7,433 bases of DNA from Chloroflexota bacterium (GTDB lineage: Bacteria; Chloroflexota; Anaerolineae; B4-G1; SLSP01), in the NCBI GenBank assembly GCA_012798275.1, contig JAAZNO010000146.1, positions 1-7,433 on the forward strand, in the 5' to 3' direction. This document shows, in pieces, positions 1 to 5,744 of the stretch. The notes beneath the pieces were generated by a model. The model did not search any database and was not told the origin of the DNA. It worked only from the letters and a program-made list of their open reading frames with translations. How positions within the stretch are numbered: the first letter of the stretch is position 1; each line of letters starts with the position of its first letter. The position numbers and the translations under genes are program-made.

Positions 1-548
1 AGCCGGGAGAGCTCCCGTTGTGAAATGCGATCGCCAAAGGCCGCGTGGAGCGCCTTGATCTGGAAATGGCCGTTGAGCGCGTTCAGCGCATGGCGGACGA
101 GCTCGCATTCCAGCGCGGTGAGCTGCGGAAAAGACGCCGGGGGCTGTACCTGCGGGTCCAGGATCGCGGCGGTGAGGACACTCAGCCAGCGGATGGCGTC
201 CTCGATGAGGTACCCGGTCTGAAAATAGAGCCGGTTGGCCCATTCGGCCTCGCCGTCCAGGTCGTGGATGAACGGCGGGGAAGTGACGAGCGTGCCGTAG
301 GCGGCGAAGGGGAAGCTCGCGGCGTTGAAGATGCCGGCGCGCGGCGTGGCGGCCTCGGCTTCCAGAATGTCCCAGCGCTGCTCGGTGACGCTGTAGTTCA
401 GCGCGAAGGTGACCAGGATACCGCCAGGGAGTCGCCAGTACCAACACGCGCCGACGCGGCCCTGGTAGCCCGGCACCCGTTTGCCGATCGCTTCCATGAG
501 CTGATCCATCAACGCTAAAGCCTGGTAAGAAGGGTAGAAAGGTCGCAT
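1..548 (-). CDS. Hypothetical protein, C-terminus cut by the window edge
   Basis: An open frame of 182 codons runs from ATG at 548 to the window start with no stop, so the gene is partial at its 3' end. I do not recognise the family. The protein begins MRPFYPSYQALALMDQLMEA and is rich in aromatic residues (YQGRVGACWYWRLPGG, then WDILEAEAA), without a signal peptide or a clear membrane helix. The last visible part (LTALECELVRHALNALNGHF, then a segment ending FGDRISQRELSR) looks helical and may be the beginning of a helix-turn-helix; that is an impression, not a domain call. It lies 44 bp downstream of the tRNA nucleotidyltransferase gene on the same strand and is probably co-transcribed. There is no strong ribosome binding site before 548; the internal ATG at 509 is an alternative start. 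Existence as a gene is likely, function unknown. Confidence 0.75.
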   Translation of the reverse strand, partial: MRPFYPSYQALALMDQLMEAIGKRVPGYQGRVGACWYWRLPGGILVTFALNYSVTEQRWDILEAEAATPRAGIFNAASFPFAAYGTLVTSPPFIHDLDGEAEWANRLYFQTGYLIEDAIRWLSVLTAAILDPQVQPPASFPQLTALECELVRHALNALNGHFQIKALHAAFGDRISQRELSR

Positions 549-592
549 AAGCTGCTTCGATTTGTGGATTTTTGGATGGGCCGGGTTGGTCC

Positions 593-3229
593 TCAGGTCG
601 CGTCGGGGCCGGCGTCGGCGTGTTCCGCGGCGAGTGCGCGGACAAGGCCGAGCGCGTCGTCGCGGGTTTCAATTTCGCCGTTGAGCTGGGCGAAACGGAG
701 CGTCTCCAGCATACGCCGATAGAGGGGGCCGGGCGGGAACCCCAGGGCTTTCAGGTCAGCGCCGGTGAGCAGCGGCTGCACGTGGCGCCATGTCGTCCAG
801 TACCGGAGGATCTTGTCTTTCACGCTCGCATCTTCGGCCAACAGCCAGCCGGCGGCGAGCAGTGGCGAGGTGAGCGACTCCAGGAGCGTCACGATGTCGC
901 CCGGCTGGTCGAGGGTGGAAAGCTGCTGCAGCGCTTCCCGCAGCGTGTCGAGCTGCAGCAGGGCGTCGGTGAGGCGTCGTGGCATCATCAACCGCGCGGC
1001 GATGCGACGGCGGGCCTCGGGCGTGACGCCGTACAGGAAGAGCGTCCAGTGGAGCGCCACGAGGTCGTCTTCGTCCAGCTTCCAGAATTTGGCGTCGAGC
1101 GATTCCCGCAGGCGGCTGAAAATGCTGTGCACGCGCCCGTCGCTGGCCAGGGCAGGATCAATTTGCTGGAGCGCCTTGAGCGTCTGGAGCCGGTCGAGCG
1201 CCGCCTCCGGGCGCGCCTCGTTAAAAATCAGCTCCAGCTCGTGGCGGATGCGCCCGCCGGTCACGCGGTCGAGGAGGGGCAGCGCCTCGGCGATGAGCGC
1301 CTCACTGCGCGGATCGAGGTGAAAGCCCAGCCGCGCCTCGAAACGGGCCGCGCGCAAGATGCGGGTGGGGTCTTCCACAAAGCTGAGGCTGTGGAGCACG
1401 CGGATGACGCCGGCTTCCAGGTCGGCCCGCCCGCCGTAGAAGTCGAGCAGCTGCCCCCAGTGTGCTGGGCTGAGGCGGATCGCCAGTGTGTTGATGGTGA
1501 AGTCGCGCCGGTGCAGATCCTGCTTGATTGAGCTCCAGGCGACGGTCGGCAGGGCGGTGGGGCTGGTGTAGAATTCCGTGCGCGCCGTGACGAAATCAAT
1601 GAAGCCGGGGAGCTGTTGCAGCTGCGCGTCCGGCAGCTCGGGCGCCACGCGACGCCAGACCGCCGGGTCGAGCAGCCATTTGGCGGTGCCAAAACGGCTG
1701 TGCGCGCGAATTTCGCCGCCAAATTCCTGGATGAGCTCGCGGCACAACGTCACGGCGTTGCCCTCGACCACGAGGTCTACGTCGAAAATGGGCTGTTCCA
1801 GCAGCAGGTCACGCACGATCCCGCCCACAAAATAGAGCTGCTCTTCGCGCGCGGCGGCTTTTTCGCCGATGCGCCGAATGAGGTCGAGCAGCGGGGCAGG
1901 GAAAGCCTTGTCCATCCGCCGGCTGATCTCCTGGCGTTCAGTTTCGGGCCCGGTAGGCGGGAGGCGGATGAGATCGGTGCGGGTGACGACGCCGATGAGG
2001 CGGCCCTGCTTCACCACGGGGATCTGCCCCCAGCCTTTTTCGATCATCAGCGCGCGCACGCGCTCTGCCGAATCCTCCGGCGCTACCTGCACCTCGCCCG
2101 CGTCCATGATGCGGCCCACGGGTTGAGTGCCCCAATTGTGCTGCAGCGCGCGGTCCACGGCGTTGCGGGTGATCAATCCGACTACCCGGCCCTGGTCATC
2201 CACGACGGGGAAGCCCTCATGCCCGGTCTGGACCATGCGCCGGGCCACGTCCTCGATGAGGTCGTTGGGATGGACGGTGCGCACGCTGAACGACATCAAA
2301 TCCTGGACGGTGTGACGCGGGTGGACGAATTGCGGCAGGACGGCGCGCAGTTCCGACAGCACCGCTTCCACAGAGCGGTCGCGCAGGAGGGCCGCCGCCG
2401 CGCGGCTGTGGCCGCGTCCCCCAAAGTGTTGGGCCACGGCATCCACGTTGATGTCATCGGTGGTGCTGCGGGCGACCAGTTGCGTGTGGGAATCTATCCC
2501 TACCAGGACGAAGAGCGCTGAGGGCTCGAGCAGGTCGCGCAGCTTGTGCGCCAGGGTGGAGATCTCCTCGTCGAGGCCGGCCTGCGCCTGCGCCCAGGTG
2601 AGGACGATGGAGTGTCCGCCAAGCTGCAGGGTTTCGATGTGGGCGAGCAGCGCTTCGTAAAGGAGGTGCTGCTCGGCGGTAAGCGGGTGGTGCAGGAATT
2701 GATTGGCGATGTCGAGGCTGGCGCCGTGATCGAGGAGCCAGGCGGCGGCGCGCAGGTCGCGGGCGGTGCTCGAGGCGTAAGTGAGGTTGCCGGTGTCCTC
2801 ATAGATGCCAGCGAGCATGAGCGTCGCCTCGATGCGGCTGATGGGGATGAGGCGGGCGGAGAGCGCTTCGACCATCAACGTGGTGTTGGCGCCGAGCGGC
2901 TCGCCGCGGAAGGTCCAGCCGGAGGGCAGCGTCTCGGGCGGCGCGTGATGATCCATTACCAGCACTTCTTGCAGGTCGGGTCCCATGCCGCGCACGGAGG
3001 TGAGGCCTTGCGTGTCCACGAGAATGGCGCGCTGAATGCGTCGTCCGCGCGGCAGCTCCTGCGGGGTGATGAAGGGGAGCTCTGCCCGATACAGGCTGAG
3101 GAACGCCTGGACGTTGCGGTTGATGCGGCGCGGCAGCACGGCCAGCGCGGCGGGGAAGAGCTTGTGCGCTCCCGCCAGGCTGGCGATGGCGTCAAAATCG
3201 GCGTTCTCGTGGGTCAGAATGACCTGCAT
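593..3229 (-). CDS. tRNA nucleotidyltransferase (CCA- or A-adding) fused to DHH phosphoesterase and CBS pair
   Basis: The 878-residue protein joins three modules. Residues 1-300 are a DHH/DHHA1 phosphoesterase with H7, D11, D13, D72, the D93-H94-H95 triplet, D145 and the DHHA1 motif GGRGH (270-274). Residues about 307-423 are two CBS domains, usually adenine-nucleotide sensors. Residues about 460-878 are a class II nucleotidyltransferase: GG (469-470) with RD (473-474), the metal-binding D483 and D485, a third carboxylate at D545 (IDFVTARTE), RRDFTIN (574-580), the template motif EDPTR (619-623) and a C-terminal tRNA-binding part (LTGADLKALGFPPGP). It adds C and/or A to tRNA 3' ends in the cytoplasm. 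Similar long fusions are known; the Aquifex one is, as I recall, A-adding, so another gene may supply CC. Start: ATG 3229 with AGGA 8 nt upstream, overlapping the TGA of the preceding gene. Confidence 0.95.
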   Translation of the reverse strand: MQVILTHENADFDAIASLAGAHKLFPAALAVLPRRINRNVQAFLSLYRAELPFITPQELPRGRRIQRAILVDTQGLTSVRGMGPDLQEVLVMDHHAPPETLPSGWTFRGEPLGANTTLMVEALSARLIPISRIEATLMLAGIYEDTGNLTYASSTARDLRAAAWLLDHGASLDIANQFLHHPLTAEQHLLYEALLAHIETLQLGGHSIVLTWAQAQAGLDEEISTLAHKLRDLLEPSALFVLVGIDSHTQLVARSTTDDINVDAVAQHFGGRGHSRAAAALLRDRSVEAVLSELRAVLPQFVHPRHTVQDLMSFSVRTVHPNDLIEDVARRMVQTGHEGFPVVDDQGRVVGLITRNAVDRALQHNWGTQPVGRIMDAGEVQVAPEDSAERVRALMIEKGWGQIPVVKQGRLIGVVTRTDLIRLPPTGPETERQEISRRMDKAFPAPLLDLIRRIGEKAAAREEQLYFVGGIVRDLLLEQPIFDVDLVVEGNAVTLCRELIQEFGGEIRAHSRFGTAKWLLDPAVWRRVAPELPDAQLQQLPGFIDFVTARTEFYTSPTALPTVAWSSIKQDLHRRDFTINTLAIRLSPAHWGQLLDFYGGRADLEAGVIRVLHSLSFVEDPTRILRAARFEARLGFHLDPRSEALIAEALPLLDRVTGGRIRHELELIFNEARPEAALDRLQTLKALQQIDPALASDGRVHSIFSRLRESLDAKFWKLDEDDLVALHWTLFLYGVTPEARRRIAARLMMPRRLTDALLQLDTLREALQQLSTLDQPGDIVTLLESLTSPLLAAGWLLAEDASVKDKILRYWTTWRHVQPLLTGADLKALGFPPGPLYRRMLETLRFAQLNGEIETRDDALGLVRALAAEHADAGPDAT

Positions 3230-3239
3230 GGCGTGGTCC

Positions 3240-3563
3240 TCAACGTCCAGAGGCGGCGTCGCCGGTCGCGGCGAGCCGGCGAGCCAGCTTCTCCAGCGCG
3301 TCCTCGAGCGCGGTCGCCAGATCTACGTCGCTCGCGGCGGCGACACCGAGCAGCGCAAAGGTCACATCGCCGAGTTCCTCGCGCCACGCCGCGGTGACCG
3401 TGAAGGGCGCGCGCCCATACTCCGACGTCGCGAGGGCAGCTTGGGCCAGTTCGCCTACTTCGGAGACGAGATCGAGCAGCCGCTCCATGAGGGGCGCTTC
3501 CAGGGCGTGTGCGGCGAGAAAATCCGCCACACGACGCTGGGTTTCTGAGAGACTCTGTTCCAT
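3240..3563 (-). CDS. MazG-like nucleotide pyrophosphohydrolase
   Basis: A 107-residue all-helical protein with the metal-binding pattern of the MazG/all-alpha NTP pyrophosphatase group: SEVGE (E35, E38) followed after about 25 residues by EELGD (E62, E63, D66). The first glutamate of the usual EExxE is a serine here. Family members hydrolyse NTPs or dNTPs to NMP plus pyrophosphate and clear damaged nucleotides; the substrate of this one cannot be told from sequence. Its length fits the short single-domain MazG-like proteins rather than full MazG. It is the first gene of the unit with the tRNA nucleotidyltransferase; its TGA (3242-3240) overlaps that gene's TGAGGA ribosome binding site, so translational coupling is likely. 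No convincing ribosome binding site precedes ATG 3563, leaving the start less certain. The C-terminal tail beyond residue 95 is probably disordered. Confidence 0.88.
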   Translation of the reverse strand: MEQSLSETQRRVADFLAAHALEAPLMERLLDLVSEVGELAQAALATSEYGRAPFTVTAAWREELGDVTFALLGVAAASDVDLATALEDALEKLARRLAATGDAASGR

Positions 3564-3592
3564 GGCGTCAGGGCCGGGGATGCTCAGGTCTT

Positions 3593-3634
3593 AAGAAATC
3601 GCCTGCCGCCGGACGGGGTGGCAGGCGATTTCTT
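3593..3634 (-). terminator. Strong hairpin, probable intrinsic terminator or attenuator
   Basis: Positions 3593-3607 and 3620-3634 are perfectly complementary over 15 bp (arm AAGAAATCGCCTGCC). A G-T wobble and two further G-C pairs extend the stem to a 6-nt loop. On the minus strand the 3' arm ends ATTTCTT. It lies 31 bp after the acidic hypothetical gene and 30 bp before the MazG-like gene, so it should end or thin out transcription from the former. Because the A/T-rich arm ends are symmetric it could act on either strand, but no plus-strand gene reaches it. Confidence 0.75.
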
Positions 3635-3664
3635 TGCAGGTCACGGCAGGAATGGCGGCAGCCG

Positions 3665-4012
3665 TCAGGCGGCGTCAACCCTGAAGTCGTCCTCGAACTC
3701 CTCGTCGTCGGACTCCATGTCGAATTCGTCCTCTTCGCCAAACAGAGCGTCCACGACCATGGTCAGGATCGGTCCTGCCTGATCCACGACCTGCGCCTCG
3801 TAGATCCAGTCGCCGTCGTCGTAGCCCGCGATCATGATTGCCTGCCCTTCGAGCTTGCTCAGATCGAGCTCCGCGCTTTCCGGGGCGCGTCCTTTGCCCA
3901 TCTGGACGGTGGTGAGCCGTACCGCGCCGGCCGGGGCATAATCGGGCCACAGCATTTCAAAAGCGCCATCGCGCACGATTCCCAGGAATTGTTCCAGCAT
4001 TTGTTCTTCCAT
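3665..4012 (-). CDS. Small acidic hypothetical protein
   Basis: A 115-residue protein of unknown function. Residues 1-20 look helical. Residues about 30-90 look like a compact beta-rich domain (VRLTTVQMGKGR, then LEGQAIMIAGYDDGDWIYEA and VVDQAGPILTMVVDALF). Residues 92-110 are a strongly acidic tail, mostly Asp and Glu. No signal peptide or membrane segment is seen. The frame stays open upstream to ATG 4201, but ATG 4012 is the right start: AAGGAG lies 7 nt before it, and the extra 63 residues would cover the divergent promoter region and have no domain character. It is transcribed away from xseA and followed by a strong hairpin, so it may be monocistronic. An acidic tail could mimic nucleic acid or bind cations or basic partners; that is speculation. 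Confidence 0.85.
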   Translation of the reverse strand: MEEQMLEQFLGIVRDGAFEMLWPDYAPAGAVRLTTVQMGKGRAPESAELDLSKLEGQAIMIAGYDDGDWIYEAQVVDQAGPILTMVVDALFGEEDEFDMESDDEEFEDDFRVDAA

Positions 4013-4037
4013 GTTCTGACTCCTTGTTCTGACTTCT
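4012..4037 (-). repeat. 13-bp tandem duplication spanning the ribosome binding site
   Basis: TGTTCTGACTCCT (4012-4024) is followed directly by TGTTCTGACTTCT (4025-4037), one mismatch. On the minus strand this gives two tandem leader units, AAGAAGTCAGAAC and AAGGAGTCAGAAC, the second running into the ATG at 4012. Only the proximal copy has a full AAGGAG ribosome binding site; the distal copy has AAGAAG. Confidence 0.85.
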
Positions 4038-4042
4038 TGGTG

Positions 4043-4072
4043 TTGATAGCACGTTTTGAATATCGACGTCAA
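4043..4072 (-). promoter_or_regulatory. Candidate promoter of the acidic hypothetical gene
   Basis: On the minus strand TTGACG (4072-4067) and TATCAA (4048-4043) are separated by 18 bp, about 30 bp before ATG 4012. This resembles a housekeeping sigma promoter with a good -35 and a weak -10 element. It is a pattern match only. Confidence 0.4.
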
Positions 4073-4172
4073 AGCCGGTGTTCCGGGGCAGAGCTTTGTT
4101 GTGGCACTGCCCGGCCTTGGAATGGCGGCCCTGCCTCCCATTGTACACCATCTGCGCAATAAAGGAAGGGTG

Positions 4173-4202
4173 CTGGCAAAGTTGACGGTTTTGACGTACA
4201 AT
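4173..4202 (+). promoter_or_regulatory. Candidate promoter of xseA
   Basis: TACAAT (4197-4202) matches five of six bases of the -10 consensus; CTGGCA (4173-4178) lies 18 bp upstream and matches four of six bases of the -35. The predicted start of transcription is near 4209, about 45 nt before the xseA ATG. TTGACG occurs twice just upstream of the -10 (4182-4187 and 4191-4196) but too close to serve as its -35 element. Confidence 0.4.
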
Positions 4203-4253
4203 CGTGCGCACGTTCAGGCGTGCATGGGGACACACGATTGTAGCGAGGGCGCG

Positions 4254-5483
4254 ATGTGGAATCAACTGGGGCTGTTTGGTGGGCCAGAAAATCCCTTTTC
4301 GGTCAGCGAAATCACCGGGCGCATTCGCTCGTTGCTGGAGCAGGATGCCGTGCTGCAAAGCGTCTGGGTTGCTGGCGAGGTGAGCAATTTCTCCCGGCCG
4401 GCGTCGGGACACGTGTATTTCACCCTCAAAGATGCCGGGGCGCAGCTGGCGTGTGTGATCTGGCGCACACAGGCGCAGGCTCTGTTCCTGCTGCCGCGCG
4501 CCGGAGATCAGATTGTGGCGCATGGCCATCTGGGGGTGTATGAGGCCGGCGGACGCTATCAGCTCTATGTGGATTTTTTGCAGCCGGCCGGCCAGGGATC
4601 GTTGTATCAGGAATACGAACGGCTCAAGGCGCGGCTGGAAGCGGAAGGGCTGTTCGATGTAGCGCGCAAGCGGGCCGCGCCGCCGTATCCGCGCTGCATC
4701 GGCGTGGTCACCTCGCCGATGGCGGCCGCTTTCCGCGACGTGCTGAACATCCTGCGCCGTCGTTATCCCCTGGCGCGGGTGTTGCTGGCCCCGACCGCGG
4801 TGCAGGGAGAGGCGGCGCCCGCGCAGATCGTCGCCGCGCTGTCGGCGCTCAATGCGCGCGAGGATGTGGATGTGATCTTGCTGGTGCGCGGGGGCGGTTC
4901 GCTGGAGGACCTGTGGGCGTTCAATGATGAACGTGTCGCGCGGGCGGTGGCCGCCTCGCGGATTCCGGTCATCAGCGGCGTGGGGCATGAGACGGATTTT
5001 TCGCTGGCGGATTTTGCCGCCGATGTGCGCGCTCCTACCCCGTCGGCTGCGGCGGAACTGGCGACGCCCGATCGCGAAGAGCTCGCCGCGCGATTGGCGC
5101 AACAGGTCTGGCGGCTGGAGCGGGGCTTCCAGGCGGCGTTGGCGGAACGCGAGCGGGCTTTGGAACGCCTGACGCACACGTTGACGCATCTTGCACCGGG
5201 GGTGCGTCTGGCGAATTCCCGGCAGCGGGTGGACGAGCTGGGGGCGCGCCTTGAGCGTGCGTGGTTGTCCCGGCGGCGTCTGTCGGAGCAGCGGGTGACA
5301 GGGCTGGTCGCCCGTCTGGAGGCGCTCAATCCCCATGCGGTGTTGCGGCGCGGCTACGCGATTGTGCGACATGGCGTCAGCGGGGAGATCATCACCTCGG
5401 TGCAGCAGACGGCGCCGGGGATGCTGCTGCGTGTGGAAGTGCAGGACGGGGAGATTGCCGCCGAGGTCCATGCGGCGGCGTAG
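4254..5483 (+). CDS. xseA: Exodeoxyribonuclease VII large subunit
   Basis: A 409-residue protein matching XseA from end to end. With XseB it forms exonuclease VII, which degrades single-stranded DNA from both ends to oligonucleotides and acts in repair. Residues about 13-111 are the OB-fold single-strand DNA-binding domain (PFSVSEITGRIRSLLE, then GEVSNFSRPASGHVYFTLKD). The catalytic domain follows: D162 (AFRDVLNIL), R212 (VRGGGSLEDLWAFND), H245 and D248 (GVGHETDFSLADF), each offset by 7 from the E. coli catalytic residues as I remember them (D155, R205, H238, D241). A helical segment (about 270-350) and the C-terminal GYAIV (367-371) complete it. It is somewhat shorter than the E. coli protein. 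ATG 4254 is chosen because GAGGG precedes it by 4 nt and the family N-terminus starts here; an earlier ATG at 4056 adds 66 unrelated residues. xseB is not adjacent. Confidence 0.97.
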   Translation: MWNQLGLFGGPENPFSVSEITGRIRSLLEQDAVLQSVWVAGEVSNFSRPASGHVYFTLKDAGAQLACVIWRTQAQALFLLPRAGDQIVAHGHLGVYEAGGRYQLYVDFLQPAGQGSLYQEYERLKARLEAEGLFDVARKRAAPPYPRCIGVVTSPMAAAFRDVLNILRRRYPLARVLLAPTAVQGEAAPAQIVAALSALNAREDVDVILLVRGGGSLEDLWAFNDERVARAVAASRIPVISGVGHETDFSLADFAADVRAPTPSAAAELATPDREELAARLAQQVWRLERGFQAALAERERALERLTHTLTHLAPGVRLANSRQRVDELGARLERAWLSRRRLSEQRVTGLVARLEALNPHAVLRRGYAIVRHGVSGEIITSVQQTAPGMLLRVEVQDGEIAAEVHAAA

Positions 5484-5506
5484 GGGCCGGGCGCGCGGGA
5501 AATAGC

Positions 5507-5535
5507 TCACAGATGACCACGGATCTCACGGGTTA
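5507..5535. repeat. Candidate dispersed intergenic repeat unit
   Basis: Just after the xseA stop comes a stretch reading TCACAGATGACCACGG then ATCTCACGGGTTA. It resembles the CACAGAT / CCACGGATTTCACGG type of short dispersed intergenic repeat that I recall from several environmental bacterial genomes, including Chloroflexota. Only one copy is visible here, so calling it a repeat rests on memory of such families. Confidence 0.35.
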
Positions 5536-5538
5536 GAA

Positions 5539-5567
5539 GCTGATTCGCTGACTGCTGACCTGCTGAT
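5539..5567. repeat. Degenerate GCTGAY tandem run
   Basis: The hexamer GCTGAT/GCTGAC occurs at 5539-5544, 5547-5552, 5554-5559 and 5562-5567, giving four copies in 29 bp with 1- to 2-base spacers. No coding frame explains it. It joins directly to the preceding CACGG-type unit and may be part of the same intergenic repeat. Confidence 0.55.
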
Positions 5568-5603
5568 CTCTATTTTCGAAGAATCCGGTAATTGTCAAGA
5601 CCC

Positions 5604-5658
5604 CAAAAGTGCATCTTTTGAGGCAAAAAACAGGCAGAGGGCAATACCCCGCGCTCTG
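5604..5658. other. Pair of small hairpins between xseA and the insertion sequence
   Basis: CAAAAG-TGCAT-CTTTTG (5604-5620) is a perfect 6-bp hairpin. CAGAG (5635-5639) pairs with CTCTG (5654-5658), with two further G-C pairs inside. In addition AAAGTGC (5606-5612) is complementary to GCACTTT (5661-5667), and TGAGGCA occurs twice (5619-5625, 5657-5663). The region holds no gene. It might be an xseA terminator region or the remnant of another mobile element; neither is shown. Confidence 0.4.
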
Positions 5659-5670
5659 AGGCACTTTAAA

Positions 5671-5687
5671 AATTGAGTGCAGGTTGG
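5671..5687 (+). repeat. Right copy of 17-nt imperfect terminal inverted repeat
   Basis: AATTGAGTGCAGGTTGG here matches the minus-strand sequence AATTGAATACAGGTCGG at 7417-7401 in 14 of 17 positions, all differences being transitions. Weak similarity continues inward (GGACG, GCG, CACC against GGCCG, GCG, ACACC) if gaps are allowed. Confidence 0.55.
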
Positions 5688-5711
5688 ACGTGGTGCGCAC
5701 CTGGCGCTCCA

Positions 5712-5721
5712 CCTATGCGGC
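5712..5721 (+). repeat. 10-bp direct repeat in the loop of a hairpin, copy 1
   Basis: CCTATGCGGC is identical to 7392-7401, 1680 bp away, so the two copies bracket the transposase gene and its 5' flank. Here the ten bases form exactly the loop of a hairpin closed by CTCCA (5707-5711) and TGGAG (5722-5726). Confidence 0.6.
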
Positions 5722-5722
5722 T

Positions 5723-5744
5723 GGAGGTGTCACGGGACACCGCC
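5723..5744 (-). terminator. Hairpin directly after the transposase stop
   Basis: GGTGTC (5726-5731) and GACACC (5736-5741) form a perfect 6-bp stem with a 4-nt loop, extended across one A-G mismatch by GG (5723-5724) and CC (5743-5744). It begins at the base next to the transposase TGA. No T-run follows, so it may be an end structure of the element rather than a classical terminator. Confidence 0.4.

Noticed and set aside
45..518. Plus-strand open frame of 157 codons at the window start
   Set aside because: The opposite strand has a longer frame open to the edge with a more protein-like composition and fits the operon direction.
572..1531. Plus-strand open frame of 319 codons opposite the tRNA nucleotidyltransferase
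   Set aside because: Shadow of a well-supported gene; no ribosome binding site or recognisable motif. The same holds for 1616-2521 and 2546-3397 on the plus strand.
4056..4253. N-terminal extension of xseA
   Set aside because: It would cover both predicted promoters and adds no conserved residues; the family N-terminus begins at 4254.
3957..5510. Long minus-strand open frame of 517 codons opposite xseA
   Set aside because: It is antisense to a certain gene, rich in Arg, His and Gln with no domain motif, and typical of GC-rich shadow frames.
5570..5599. Outward promoter on the minus strand starting with TTGACA (5599-5594)
   Set aside because: No acceptable -10 element at 16-18 bp spacing, and it would read only antisense into xseA.
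5592..5625. Terminal sequence of a second insertion sequence (TTGTCAAGACCCCAAAAG)
   Set aside because: The start reminded me of some IS21-like ends, but no partner end or gene is present in the window.
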